Source: Actinopolyspora biskrensis (GTDB taxonomy: Bacteria > Actinomycetota > Actinomycetes > Mycobacteriales > Pseudonocardiaceae). From it: a stretch of 64,000 bases of DNA. The stretch spans positions 868,001 to 932,000 of the forward strand of contig NZ_JACBYW010000001.1 in the NCBI RefSeq assembly GCF_013408175.1, written 5' to 3'. Below are positions 54,370 to 62,887 of this stretch, in pieces (position 1 is the stretch's first letter; every line of letters starts with the position of its first letter). Under the pieces are notes generated by a model. The model searched no databases and was not told the DNA's origin. It saw nothing but the letters and a program-made list of their open reading frames with translations. The position numbers and the translations under genes were made by a program.

Positions 54370-55194
54370 GTGAATCTGCACCAGCGGATCGGAGTGCAGC
54401 CGCCCTACCGGGCGCTGTCCGATGTGGTTGTCGCATGTCCTGGCAGTGTCCGGTCGAGCATACCCGTGCAGGTGCCGACCGGCGGAGCTCCGATCACCAT
54501 GCACGAGGCGCTGCGCCACGGGGCGATTCTGGGGATATACTCGGTGGCCTCGCTGATGGGGGATCAAGAGAAACGTTACTACCTCGCACGGGGTGGTTAT
54601 GCCTCCTGGGAGATTTCTCCTCCGGAGCGCGAGCGGGCGTCCACTCCGCTGACTGCCTGTGCTGACGGCGCTCCGCGGGGAGACAACCGCGAGGGGTCGG
54701 CGAGCATGACGATGTACGCTGCGGACGAATCGGTCGTGATGCGTGCTTGGACGTGGTATTCGATCGTCGCCGAATCAGACATGGATCGATTCTTCCCGGG
54801 CCTGTACCGTCCCAACGTCGCCGGTCCGGAGAACAATCCGTACGTCGACGCTCTCGAGCTCAACGCGACCAGTGCTGACGCTTCTTCGGCATCCGCCTGG
54901 GTCACGGCTCCTCCTGAGCGCTGCGCCGGACATTTTCCGGGTTATCCGGCCGCCCCGGTGGCGATGCTGATCCGGTCGGCCCTGGACACCTGTGAGTCGA
55001 TCGCACCGGCCGCGCGGTGGGCGTTGGCCGACTGCCGGCTGCACGACATGCGTACGCTGCCTCCGGCGGACGCACCCGTTCAGCTGCGGGCCGAGTTGGT
55101 CCATGCGACGCCGCACACGAGGGTGGTGCTGACGACGATACGAATGAACGACACCGCCATCGGCGAGGTGTCGTTCCGCTACGTACCGGCGTGA
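54370..55194 (+). CDS. Double-hotdog protein, FabZ/AfsA-related
   Basis: 274 residues. MHEALRHGAILGIYSVASLMG in the first half and CAGHFPGYPAAPVAMLIRSALDTC in the second look like two hotdog units. The second unit keeps the FabZ His188 in HFPGYP, but the FabZ catalytic Glu position reads Arg202 (LIRSA instead of xVEAM), so normal dehydratase chemistry is doubtful. It may be a thioester-binding or thioesterase-like partner. The GTG at 54370 has only a distant GAGG. It is separated by 113 bp from the acyl-CoA oxidase gene and could have its own promoter. Confidence 0.55.
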   Translation: MNLHQRIGVQPPYRALSDVVVACPGSVRSSIPVQVPTGGAPITMHEALRHGAILGIYSVASLMGDQEKRYYLARGGYASWEISPPERERASTPLTACADGAPRGDNREGSASMTMYAADESVVMRAWTWYSIVAESDMDRFFPGLYRPNVAGPENNPYVDALELNATSADASSASAWVTAPPERCAGHFPGYPAAPVAMLIRSALDTCESIAPAARWALADCRLHDMRTLPPADAPVQLRAELVHATPHTRVVLTTIRMNDTAIGEVSFRYVPA

Positions 55195-55195
55195 T

Positions 55196-55430
55196 CCCGT
55201 CCACGAGGTTCGTCTCGTCCAGCGACTCCGGCAGTCGGATGCACCACTGCTTCAACAGCTCGGCGCGCCCGATCACCACGGCGCGACCATCGACAGCTCT
55301 TCGCGCACCGAGTCCTTCGACGTTGATGAAGCCCTCGACGTCGGGCAGCTCACCGACGCGTTCGCGGGTTTCGGCGGTGAACGCTCGTGCTGGGACTTGT
55401 GGGAGGACTCGTTCTTCCCGAACTGAGCGG
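55196..55430 (-). pseudogene. P-type ATPase fragment
   Basis: AETRERVGELPDVEGFINVEGLGARRAVDGRAVVIGRAELLKQWCIRLPESLDE is the N-domain of metal or cation P-type ATPases (EHPxA...FxNxxGxGVxGxVDGxxVxVGxxRLL). Immediately upstream in another frame, ESSHKSQ looks like a degraded ESxSEHPLA. The ATPase DKTG and membrane parts are absent. A remnant next to the His-rich membrane protein gene. Confidence 0.6.
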
Positions 55431-55942
55431 GTCGGTGCTTCCGTGAACCGGACCGGTCGATCCGGAGGGGCTGCGGGGTTGCGGTGCGCACACCTTCGCG
55501 TGCGCGGTCCGACGCGACCGCCGTGACGGTCGTTCCACGTGGTTGCCGGAACGTCCTCCCCGATGCGTGCGGACCGCTGTTCGGAGGCGTTCCGGCCTGG
55601 TGGCGAGGGAGCGGTGATTCGCGCGGTGATATCGATGAGAAAGGATACTGTCGTCGCGACGCGCTCGGGTGTTACGTCCTGCGGGGCACGTCGGCTGTGC
55701 CCGGTTTCGCCCCTGGCGTCGCGAGTTCGACAGAGCCCGGAGTCGGTTCGTGCGTGAACCACGGACTTCGCTCCACGTCCGGTACGGCAGCGTAGTTCCC
55801 GCTGATCGGGTTGGTCGTCGTGCTGGAGCTGTGGTCGCGGGGGCACCACGGAACCGTGGTCGAGCTGGACGACGGGTCGAGCTGCTCGTGGTGCCATTGC
55901 CGTGCTCCGTAGCCGCTGTGTTCGGTCCTCCGGGACGTACCG
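55431..55942. other. Region between P-type ATPase remnant and His-rich protein gene
   Basis: A minus-strand open frame over 55672-56109 runs into this region; its C-terminal part (QWHHEQLDPSSSSTTVPWCP) is hydrophilic and unassigned. Nothing else is recognised. Confidence 0.3.
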
Positions 55943-56617
55943 TCAACCGTGCTGATGGGAGTGGCCGTCCTCGTGCTCCGCCGGAGGTGCCGGGGCTGTC
56001 GACGGCGAGTCGGTGGAAGTGGCGGGCGGTGCGGTACCATCCGTCCCGTGCCCTGACGTTTCGTTCTCGGAATCCTGGTGGTGCCCGGTTTCCGTGCTGT
56101 GGTGACCACCTGTCTCGTGGTGACCCCCCGATCCGTGGTGGCCGCCGCTCAACGTGGTCAGCACCGCGACCGAGGTCGCCGCGATCACGGCGAAGCCTCC
56201 GGCACCCACGCCGCCGAGGTAGCGGCCACGGGATCCCGGAGCCCCGCGCGTTCCCGCCAACGTGCCGAGAAGGCCCACGACGGCGACGATCTCGAGCAGT
56301 ACAGTGAGGGTGCCGGGGAGACCCACCGGCTCCGCCGCACCGGCTGCCGGGCCGATCGGTTGGCCGAACGTACGCGTGACCGCCCACGCGGCCACGAGGA
56401 CGGCTTGCAGTGCCACACCGCTCCCCACAAGGGCGCGATTGTCGCGCAGCGCAGCGGTGATCCCCCAGCCGAGTTGCGCGATCGCTGCGAGGACGAACTG
56501 CAGACCGTACCCCCACCACACGATCCAGTGATCGACGGCAACAGCGGCGTGTACCGTAGCGGCTCCGATGCTGGCCAGAGCGGCGATCACCTGGGCGGCC
56601 GGTACTCGAGTGCGCAT
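55943..56617 (-). CDS. Membrane protein with His-rich C-terminal tail
   Basis: 224 residues. About five hydrophobic segments (VIAALASIGAATVHAAVAVDHWIVW, LQFVLAAIAQLGWGITAAL, GSGVALQAVLVAAWAVTR, TVLLEIVAVVGLLGTLAG, AVIAATSVAVLTTLS) precede a tail of about 75 residues rich in His (GGHHGSGGHHETGGHH, EDGHSHQHG), a typical metal-binding tail. AGGAG precedes the ATG at 56617. It is adjacent to a P-type ATPase remnant, so a role in copper or zinc handling is plausible. The downstream 270 bp (55.7-55.9 kb) have an open frame without a recognised family. Confidence 0.65.
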   Translation of the reverse strand: MRTRVPAAQVIAALASIGAATVHAAVAVDHWIVWWGYGLQFVLAAIAQLGWGITAALRDNRALVGSGVALQAVLVAAWAVTRTFGQPIGPAAGAAEPVGLPGTLTVLLEIVAVVGLLGTLAGTRGAPGSRGRYLGGVGAGGFAVIAATSVAVLTTLSGGHHGSGGHHETGGHHSTETGHHQDSENETSGHGTDGTAPPATSTDSPSTAPAPPAEHEDGHSHQHG

Positions 56618-56969
56618 GCTTCTCCTGGTTGCTCCGAACGGGTGAAGAGCACGTGATTCTGTCGAGAGACGGGAACCGAGTCAACAGGTGGTCGAGCACG
56701 GCCTTCGGTGGTGGGCCGCCAGAGGTGACGGAGCTGAGACCGACCGACGAGTGTGAGAGGGGGCGAAAGTTGGCCGATCACGAATGACAGTGGTTCCCGG
56801 CTGGTCGTCGTGCCGAATAGTAGCGATCAACACGGCTTTGCCCGCTTTTCTCGTCTGCCCCGGCTGACGCCGGCGTTTCCGAAAGCCCTGTCGGGAACAC
56901 TTGGGAACACGGAAGGACAGGTGCACGGCGCGAAACTCTTCCTGGGACTCACGGTTGCCGCCGCGAGCG
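56618..56969. other. Intergenic region without recognised gene
   Basis: About 350 bp between the His-rich protein gene and the IS110 remnant. No credible ORF or operator was seen. Confidence 0.35.
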
Positions 56970-57297
56970 CTCATGGCTCCGAGGGGGTGATCCGTGATCT
57001 CTCCTGGGGTTCCGACAGCGTAAGGGGTACCGCTATGGGGTGCGGCAAGGATGGTGGGTGGTGGTAGAGGGTGCCGGTTTTGAGCATGGTGTGGAGGATG
57101 TCGCAGCGGCGTCGTGCGAGGCGGAACAGGGCTTGGTTGTGGCGTTTTCCCCGGTCGGTTTTCTTGCGGTAGTAGGCGCGTGAGGGTGGGTGGTTCAGGG
57201 AGGCGAAGGCGGCGAGGAAGAAGGCGCGTGTGAGTTGTTTGTTGCCTCTTTTGCCTGGGTGCTCGCCGCGGATGCTGCTGTCCGAGTTGCGGGTTGC
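56970..57297 (-). pseudogene. IS110-family transposase C-terminal remnant
   Basis: Minus-strand frame: RNSDSSIRGEHPGKRGNKQLTRAFFLAAFASLNHPPSRAYYRKKTDRGKRHNQALFRLARRRCDILHTML, the C-terminal Transposase_20 part of IS110 transposases. The N-terminal part would continue across 57298, where the IS630 element begins, so insertion probably split it. No start remains. Confidence 0.75.
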
Positions 57298-57302
57298 TGG
57301 TG

Positions 57303-58397
57303 CTAGTGTGCTGAGTCGTTAGTTCGGTGTTTGTTTGTGTGATGGGACGTTGAGGGGCGTGTCTGCGGGGTGTCTCTCGTCGATGCCGAGCGTCGGATGG
57401 TGGGAGGCTGGGCGTGTCGGGGTTCCATGGCACAGGCGATGGCACTGCGGGCGCGGATTGTGTTGGCGTGCGTCGATGGTGTGTCCAATATGGATGTGTC
57501 GTGGCAGCTATGGGCCTCGCGGCCGACGGTGACCAAGTGGCGACGCCGTTTCCTCGAAGATGGTCTGGGGGCCTGTCCGATGAACCGTGGCCGGGTGCTC
57601 CTCGTGCGATCACCGATGAGCATGTCGAGCAGCTGATCATCAAGACGCTGGTGGAGGCGTCACCGCGCGACGACACGTACTGGTCGACTCGGTCGATGGC
57701 CGAGGTGATGGGTATGTCGCAAACCGCGATCTCGTGCATGTGGCGGGCCTTCGGACTCAAACCACACGTGGTGGATACGTGGAAATTGAGCACCGACCCG
57801 CAATTCATCGACAAGGTCGGCGACGTCGTCGGGCTCTATATGGATCCGTCCGAGAATGTGCTGGTGCTGTGCGTGGACGAGAAGAGCTAGATGCAGGCCC
57901 TGGATCGCCCCGGCAGGCCCATGACTACGTCCGCCACGGTACGACCAGCCTGTTCGCCGCCCTGGATGTAGCCGGCGGCGGAGTCATTACCGCCCACCAG
58001 CGACGGCATCGGCACCAGGAATTCTTGAAGTTCCTGACAACGATCGACACAAATACTCCTGTCGAGCTGGACCTGGACCTGGTCTGCGATAGCTACGCCA
58101 CCCACACAACGCCGGCCATCACAAAGTGGCTCCTGCAGCACCCGCGTTTCCACGTGCCTTTCACGCCGACCAGCGTCTCCTGGCTCAACCTCGTCGAACG
58201 CTGGTTTGGTGAACTCACCACGCGCAAACTCCGCCGGTCTGCCCACCGTAGCGTCACCGAACTCGAAGCCGACGTCGCAGCATGGATCCAGCAATGCAAC
58301 ACCGACTCCAAACCCTTCGTGTGGACCAAGACCGCCGACAGACATCCTCGGCACCCTCGCCGCAAACTGCCAACGCATTAACAACTCAACACACTAG
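57303..58397. mobile_element. IS630-family insertion sequence with terminal inverted repeats
   Basis: Terminal repeats are CTAGTGTGCTGAGTCGTTA at the left and, as reverse complement of the right end, CTAGTGTGTTGAGTTGTTA, with 17 of 19 matches. Both ends are CTAG, consistent with the TA target duplication of IS630. Length about 1.09 kb. It lies in an IS110 remnant on the left, and the right end is 3 bp from the stop of the HD gene. The transposase gene inside is frameshifted. Confidence 0.82.
57370..58381 (+). pseudogene. IS630-family transposase, frameshifted
   Basis: Three frames together give a full IS630 transposase: helix-turn-helix MALRARIVLACVDGVSNMDVSWQLWASRPTVTKWRRRFLEDG (first), [23 protein letters not shown] to [13 protein letters not shown] (second, first catalytic Asp in VDEKS, then a TAG stop), and [54 protein letters not shown] (third, second Asp and Glu). 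Shifts occur near 57570 and 57890. It is not expected to be active. Confidence 0.82.
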
Positions 58398-58400
58398 GTT

Positions 58401-59405
58401 TTACTCTCGGTCGGCAGGAACGATCGTGCATCGCCACGGCAGGAGTTTCAGCAACTGCCGTGCGCTGCGCGGTGGGTCAATCGGCGTGCCGTCCACACAT
58501 GGCATGTCCAAGTATAGTCGGCGGACCTCGTACGGGTAACCATTGAGGTCTTCCCGGTGGCCGGTAATCAGTTCCCAGGCCAGCGGATCGCGGAGTAACC
58601 GCTGTGCGTGTTCGGCTGTGGCGAGGTCGTTGGCCAAGACGTTCCACAGTTCGCTGTCGGTCATGTGCGGAATCTGCTGTATAAGAGCCTGGGAGCTCCC
58701 TCCCCGGTCACGTAGCAAGCGGGTCACCAAGCCACGGACGACGCCGTTGGTCACGCATCCCTCCCACGAGCACAGATATCCCGCCTCGCCAGCCGCGAGC
58801 TCGGCCAGGTACGTGGCCGTGGCGGGGTCCGTGTTCACAACGCCGTCCACGATACGCAGCCGTTCCAGGGTGGTGCTCGGCCTCTCGACCAGGCGACCAT
58901 GCGCCTGTCCACTTCGAACGAAAGACTCCACATGGTCTAGCTTGAGCGCTCCCGGAGACGAATGAAGCACCGAAGGGCGTTCACCGCTCGCTGCGGCAAG
59001 CACTTCGTCCGCGTCCATATCATGCTCGCAGAGCAGCGGTGCTAGCCCGCGGATGCGTTCCTCCCCGAGTGCGTGATGGTTCAGCCCCGCCACGCCCTCG
59101 AAGGTATGACTAAACGGCAGATGCCCTACGTCGTGGAGGAGCGCAGTAACCCTCGCGACCACGTCCTTGGGCGCGAAGTGAGCCGTCAACGCGAACAGCC
59201 CAAGGGAGTGCTCCAGTCGCGAGTACGTCTGGTGGGTGGCCAACGCGGCGGCTCCAGCGTGGGCCACGAATTGCAAACGACGTACCTCCCAGGTGCGCAG
59301 CAGCCTTTGCTCCAGCCGGGTCAACCCGACCTCGACTTTCCACATCGGATCGCGGTATGTTCCCCCGCGACCCAGGATTCCACCGACGGCCGACGTATGT
59401 GACAC
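58401..59405 (-). CDS. HD-domain phosphohydrolase
   Basis: 334 residues of the HD superfamily, dGTPase/SAMHD1-like. Metal ligands: TYSRLEHSLG (H), LLHDVGHLPFSHTFE (HD) and the later ALKLDHVESFVRSG (D). The N-terminal part TRLEQRLLRTWEVRRLQFVAHAGAAALATHQTYSRLEHSLGLF is typical of HD proteins that cleave nucleotides or nucleoside phosphates. GTG 59405 has AGGAG upstream. It is downstream of the phosphohexomutase gene on the same strand (80-bp gap), and its stop is 3 bp from the IS630 end. Confidence 0.8.
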   Translation of the reverse strand: MSHTSAVGGILGRGGTYRDPMWKVEVGLTRLEQRLLRTWEVRRLQFVAHAGAAALATHQTYSRLEHSLGLFALTAHFAPKDVVARVTALLHDVGHLPFSHTFEGVAGLNHHALGEERIRGLAPLLCEHDMDADEVLAAASGERPSVLHSSPGALKLDHVESFVRSGQAHGRLVERPSTTLERLRIVDGVVNTDPATATYLAELAAGEAGYLCSWEGCVTNGVVRGLVTRLLRDRGGSSQALIQQIPHMTDSELWNVLANDLATAEHAQRLLRDPLAWELITGHREDLNGYPYEVRRLYLDMPCVDGTPIDPPRSARQLLKLLPWRCTIVPADRE

Positions 59406-59485
59406 TCAACTCCTCTCGCGGACATACGGAGTAGACGGTTGACTCGAGCATCAGTGCGATTGTTACCGGCTACGCACAAACCGAA

Positions 59486-61174
59486 TCATGGGTAATCGCT
59501 CAAGAGAGTACGCACATGCTCGCGCACGGTTGTGAGCCGACTCCTGGCCTGTGCGCGCGCTTCCGCGAGTCCAACGTCCTCAAGCACTGGTTCCACGACC
59601 TCCAGATAAGTCTTCAGCTTCGATTCGGTACCCGACGGACGGAGCAGAACCCTGATGCCTCGGCCTTCCAGCGCCAAGAGGTCTACCTGAGGGAGGTAGT
59701 CTACCGGGTCGACGACGTGGTCGGCGATCTTCGCCGGAGGATCCGCCCGGACCTTCTCCATCATGGTGGCAATCCGGCTGACGTCCCCGACGCGTACCGA
59801 GACCTGATCGGTCTGATGCACACCATGCTGAATTTGCAGCTCGTCCAAAAGGTCGAACAGAGTTCGTCCCTCACTCTTAAGTGATTGGGCTAGGTCTGCC
59901 GCGAGAACCGCCGCTGAGATCCCGTCCTTGTCTCGGACGACCCCCGGCAGCACCGCCTGACCGAGGGCCTCCTCGTAAGCGAAGACAAGCTCATGATTTG
60001 TCGCACTGCCAGCACGTGCCAGCCACTTAAACCCGACCTGCGTTTCTTCGAACCGCACGCAATGCTGCTCAGCGACCGCTTGCAGCATGCTCGACGATAC
60101 CATCGTCGTTGCGACGACCGGACGGGGAATCTCGGTCCTGTCGAGCTCGGCGATGATGTGTGTTCCGAGCAGCACACCGATCTCGTTTCCATCTAGCATC
60201 CGCCACGCGCCATCGTGTTGGCGAGCTCCGATAGCACATCGGTCCGCATCAGGGTCGAGCGCGATGGCGAGATCTACACCGCGCTCGTGAGCCAACCCTA
60301 GAAGAGCGTCGGCCGTGCCTGGTTCTTCCGGGTTGGGATACTCGACCGTCGAGAAGTCCGGATCGGGATCGGACTGCTCAGCCACGACGTGGACATCGCT
60401 GAAACCGCTGGCGTTCAACGCCTCGACCAGGGTGCTCTTACCGACACCGTGCAACGGGGTCGCCGCGATGCGAAGGTCGCGCGGCATGCGGCTCGCCGGT
60501 CGGGCTACCCGTGTGATGTAGCGTCGTACCGGCTCGTCGTCCAGCACGCTCCACCATGGTTGTCTGGGAATCGACGACGGTGCAGGGGCCGAAGCGATCG
60601 ACTCTTCGATCTCGCTGTCTGCTGGGGGAATCACCTGACTGCCGCCGGCGAGGTAAACTTTGCAGCCGCTGTCGTCCGCGTGATTGTGCGACGCGGTGAT
60701 CTGTACTCCCGCGGCAGCATTCCATTCCTGCACACTGAACGCGAGTACGGGAGTCGGCAGTGGGCGCGGGAGAACGAGAACCTCGAAACCGGCGCCTGCG
60801 AGGACTCCGGCGACATCTTCGCAGTGCTCTTCCGCACTGTGCCGGGCGTCCCGGCCGATCATCACCCTCTTGCCCCGGTCCCCCCGGTCCAACAGCCATC
60901 GGGCCAGTCCGGCCGCCGTACGGGTCAGCACCGAACGGTTGATCCCGTTCGGACCTGCCCTTCTCGGCCCACGCATTCCACCCGTACCGAACCGCAACGA
61001 TCCGTTCATACGGTCCCGCAGGTCCGCGATAGACGCTACGTTCCCCGCTTGAGCAGCACGAAGGACCTCACGGAGTTCCGCCTGCGAAGCGGGATCGATA
61101 TCCGAGTCGATCCACCGTTTCGCCGCGTCTCGAAGCTCAGGGTCAATCTCCACTTTATCCGACGTTGTCGTCAC
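59486..61174 (-). CDS. Phosphoglucomutase/phosphomannomutase-type alpha-D-phosphohexomutase
   Basis: 562 residues, the longer PGM2/PMM-like form that also includes phosphopentomutases. FGTGGMRG near residue 62, phosphoserine loop TASHNHADDSGCKVY (normally TASHNPxxxNGxKVY), metal loop DPDADRCAIG, substrate loop with YEEALGQAV, and C-terminal RPSGTESKLKTY. The HNHADDSG variant at the active loop is unusual. GTG 61174 with GGAG. It interconverts sugar-1- and sugar-6 (or 5)-phosphates. Divergent from the dioxygenase gene across a 670-bp, lower-GC gap. Confidence 0.85.
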   Translation of the reverse strand: MTTTSDKVEIDPELRDAAKRWIDSDIDPASQAELREVLRAAQAGNVASIADLRDRMNGSLRFGTGGMRGPRRAGPNGINRSVLTRTAAGLARWLLDRGDRGKRVMIGRDARHSAEEHCEDVAGVLAGAGFEVLVLPRPLPTPVLAFSVQEWNAAAGVQITASHNHADDSGCKVYLAGGSQVIPPADSEIEESIASAPAPSSIPRQPWWSVLDDEPVRRYITRVARPASRMPRDLRIAATPLHGVGKSTLVEALNASGFSDVHVVAEQSDPDPDFSTVEYPNPEEPGTADALLGLAHERGVDLAIALDPDADRCAIGARQHDGAWRMLDGNEIGVLLGTHIIAELDRTEIPRPVVATTMVSSSMLQAVAEQHCVRFEETQVGFKWLARAGSATNHELVFAYEEALGQAVLPGVVRDKDGISAAVLAADLAQSLKSEGRTLFDLLDELQIQHGVHQTDQVSVRVGDVSRIATMMEKVRADPPAKIADHVVDPVDYLPQVDLLALEGRGIRVLLRPSGTESKLKTYLEVVEPVLEDVGLAEARAQARSRLTTVREHVRTLLSDYP

Positions 61175-61845
61175 TGTTGCTCCGTATTTAGATCAGCTTC
61201 CGACGTCGTAACAATATATCTCGGAAGTGCCCAGATCACGACATAATCCACGCACATGCGACCACGTCGCCCGATAACCGCGAGTGTTCCACGACCTCGA
61301 CGCATCCGCAACACTTCATTGTTTCTCCCGAGAACACCGCTCGAGCTCGATTATCATGAATCACAACCAAAAGACAACCTTCTTGTCTTGTTTTGGTCAA
61401 CGATTTGACTATTTCCTCAATCACAGCCGAATGTACCAAAGAAAGCCCTGTGCAGGAACTATTCGCAACCACCCGATGGCGAGCGGCAACCTGAGCGCTG
61501 TGTCCTGTGTCAGCAGCATTGACGATCTTCTCGGGGGTCGGTAACTTAAAATGTGCATCAGCGCTGGCAAATGAGCAGTGGGGGTGAACAGCTGGGACTG
61601 GGGTAAAACGCCGGGTAGCATCTCCGGGGATGAACGGATCTTCTGATCGCGCCAGCAATCGCATTGGCCGTGCGCGCAAGAATTCTATATCCCTGCATCC
61701 GACGTTAGCGGCAGCTGCACTCTGGTCGCCAATGTAGATACGTGTTCAACACAGCTGTTGTCCGATTCGTGAGAGAACCTTCGCGTCAAATCATGCTGCA
61801 GGAACCCGCGCGTGTAGGCCACTATACGAGGAGGTGCATCCAGCG
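61175..61845. other. Lower-GC divergent intergenic region
   Basis: 670 bp clearly richer in A+T than the rest of the window. A minus-strand frame (61236-61679, 147 codons) reads SCTGLSLVHSAVIEEIVKSLTKTRQEGCLLVVIHDNRARAVF and is protein-like in the middle, but it is unassigned and without a clear ribosome site. Promoters for both flanking genes must lie here. GAGGAGG at 61828-61834 serves the dioxygenase gene. Confidence 0.35.
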
Positions 61846-62754
61846 ATGAAAAGAACCATTCCTACGATCGATGCCGGGATCACGAGCGACAAAGCACGGC
61901 GTGCGGCCTCGATTGCCGCGTCCACGCGACGGCAGAACGTCAGCCCTGGCAGCACCCTGGAGGGTCTGCCGCTCTTCTCCGAACTGAAGGAGCGTGTCGT
62001 TGCGCAGCTCTCGTCGGACATGCCGATCTGCGTGCTGCGCGGTACCGGTTACCTCGATGTCGGGGGAGAGGACCGGAAGCCCTACCTGGCCGAACTGGCG
62101 GCGCTGCTCGGATATGTTTCGGACAGTAATGTCGTCGACGAGCGGAGCGGCACGTTCGTCGACGAAGTGCGTCCATCAGACCCCGGCAGCAAGGATGTCA
62201 CCTTTCAACTGGGCGCGTGCGAGGCTCACGCCGACGAAAGCTCGAAGTTGGTCCCTGAAGATGTCGTCGGGCTCTGGTGCGCACGCCCTGCAGCCGAGGG
62301 GGGGAGCAACTTGGTTTGGCTCACCGGAGACCTCGTCGAGAACATCGCGGCGCAGCCCAACGGCCCTGAACTGGTCGAAACCCTCCGACAGCCAGACTTC
62401 ATGTTCGGGGGCAAGCTGCGGCAGCCCCCGAAGGTGGTTCGGGCCCCGATCTTCTTCGGCCAGGACGGCGTACGGTTTCGCCTCGGCTCCCTGCAGGACG
62501 CGATCGAGGTCACCGAGCGGCCGCTGAGCGAGAAGCAGGAGGCCGCGCTAAAAGCGCTAATCTCAGCGACCCAGACCGCGACTCCCCTCGAGTACAACCT
62601 CGACGCCGGCGAGGCGCTGGTGTGGATGAACCGCAAAGCCCTGCACTCTAGGACCGATTTCGACGACCGCAGTCGGCTCCTATACCGTACGCGCTGTTTC
62701 AACGACGCCCTAAGCAACACGCGCGACGACCGGTCCGAGTGGTTGACGTTGTGA
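61846..62754 (+). CDS. TauD/TfdA-family Fe(II)/2-oxoglutarate dioxygenase
   Basis: 302 residues. Metal triad: H and D in CEAHADESSK (HxD) and distal His in NRKALHSRTDF; the 2-oxoglutarate Arg follows in DDRSRLLYRTRCF. VVGLWCARPAAEGGSNLVW is the strand after HxD typical for TauD-like enzymes. Start ATG 61846 with GAGGAGG 11 bp upstream; a GTG at 61834 overlaps the ribosome site. It hydroxylates or oxidatively cleaves an unknown substrate. Next genes are a nucleoside phosphorylase and a phosphatase, so a nucleoside or nucleotide substrate is a reasonable guess. Confidence 0.82.
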   Translation: MKRTIPTIDAGITSDKARRAASIAASTRRQNVSPGSTLEGLPLFSELKERVVAQLSSDMPICVLRGTGYLDVGGEDRKPYLAELAALLGYVSDSNVVDERSGTFVDEVRPSDPGSKDVTFQLGACEAHADESSKLVPEDVVGLWCARPAAEGGSNLVWLTGDLVENIAAQPNGPELVETLRQPDFMFGGKLRQPPKVVRAPIFFGQDGVRFRLGSLQDAIEVTERPLSEKQEAALKALISATQTATPLEYNLDAGEALVWMNRKALHSRTDFDDRSRLLYRTRCFNDALSNTRDDRSEWLTL

Positions 62755-62887
62755 CGTGATCCGAATCAAGAGTAGCCGAACCTCACGTCATCGGTCCCGC
62801 CGGAAACGCGGGACACGGTGCCCGGCAACCTCGGTATGCCGGGCACTCCCGCAAGCACGAATTCACTCTCGCGACGAAAAGGTGCCC

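Noticed and set aside
55350-56699. 449-codon minus-strand frame
   Set aside because: Overlaps the His-rich membrane protein in another frame and is Arg/Pro-rich.
61500-61517. Repeated TGTGTC near TGTCCTGTGTCAGC
   Set aside because: Spacing is 7 bp, not 11, and it is not oriented to a gene start in a promoter-like way.
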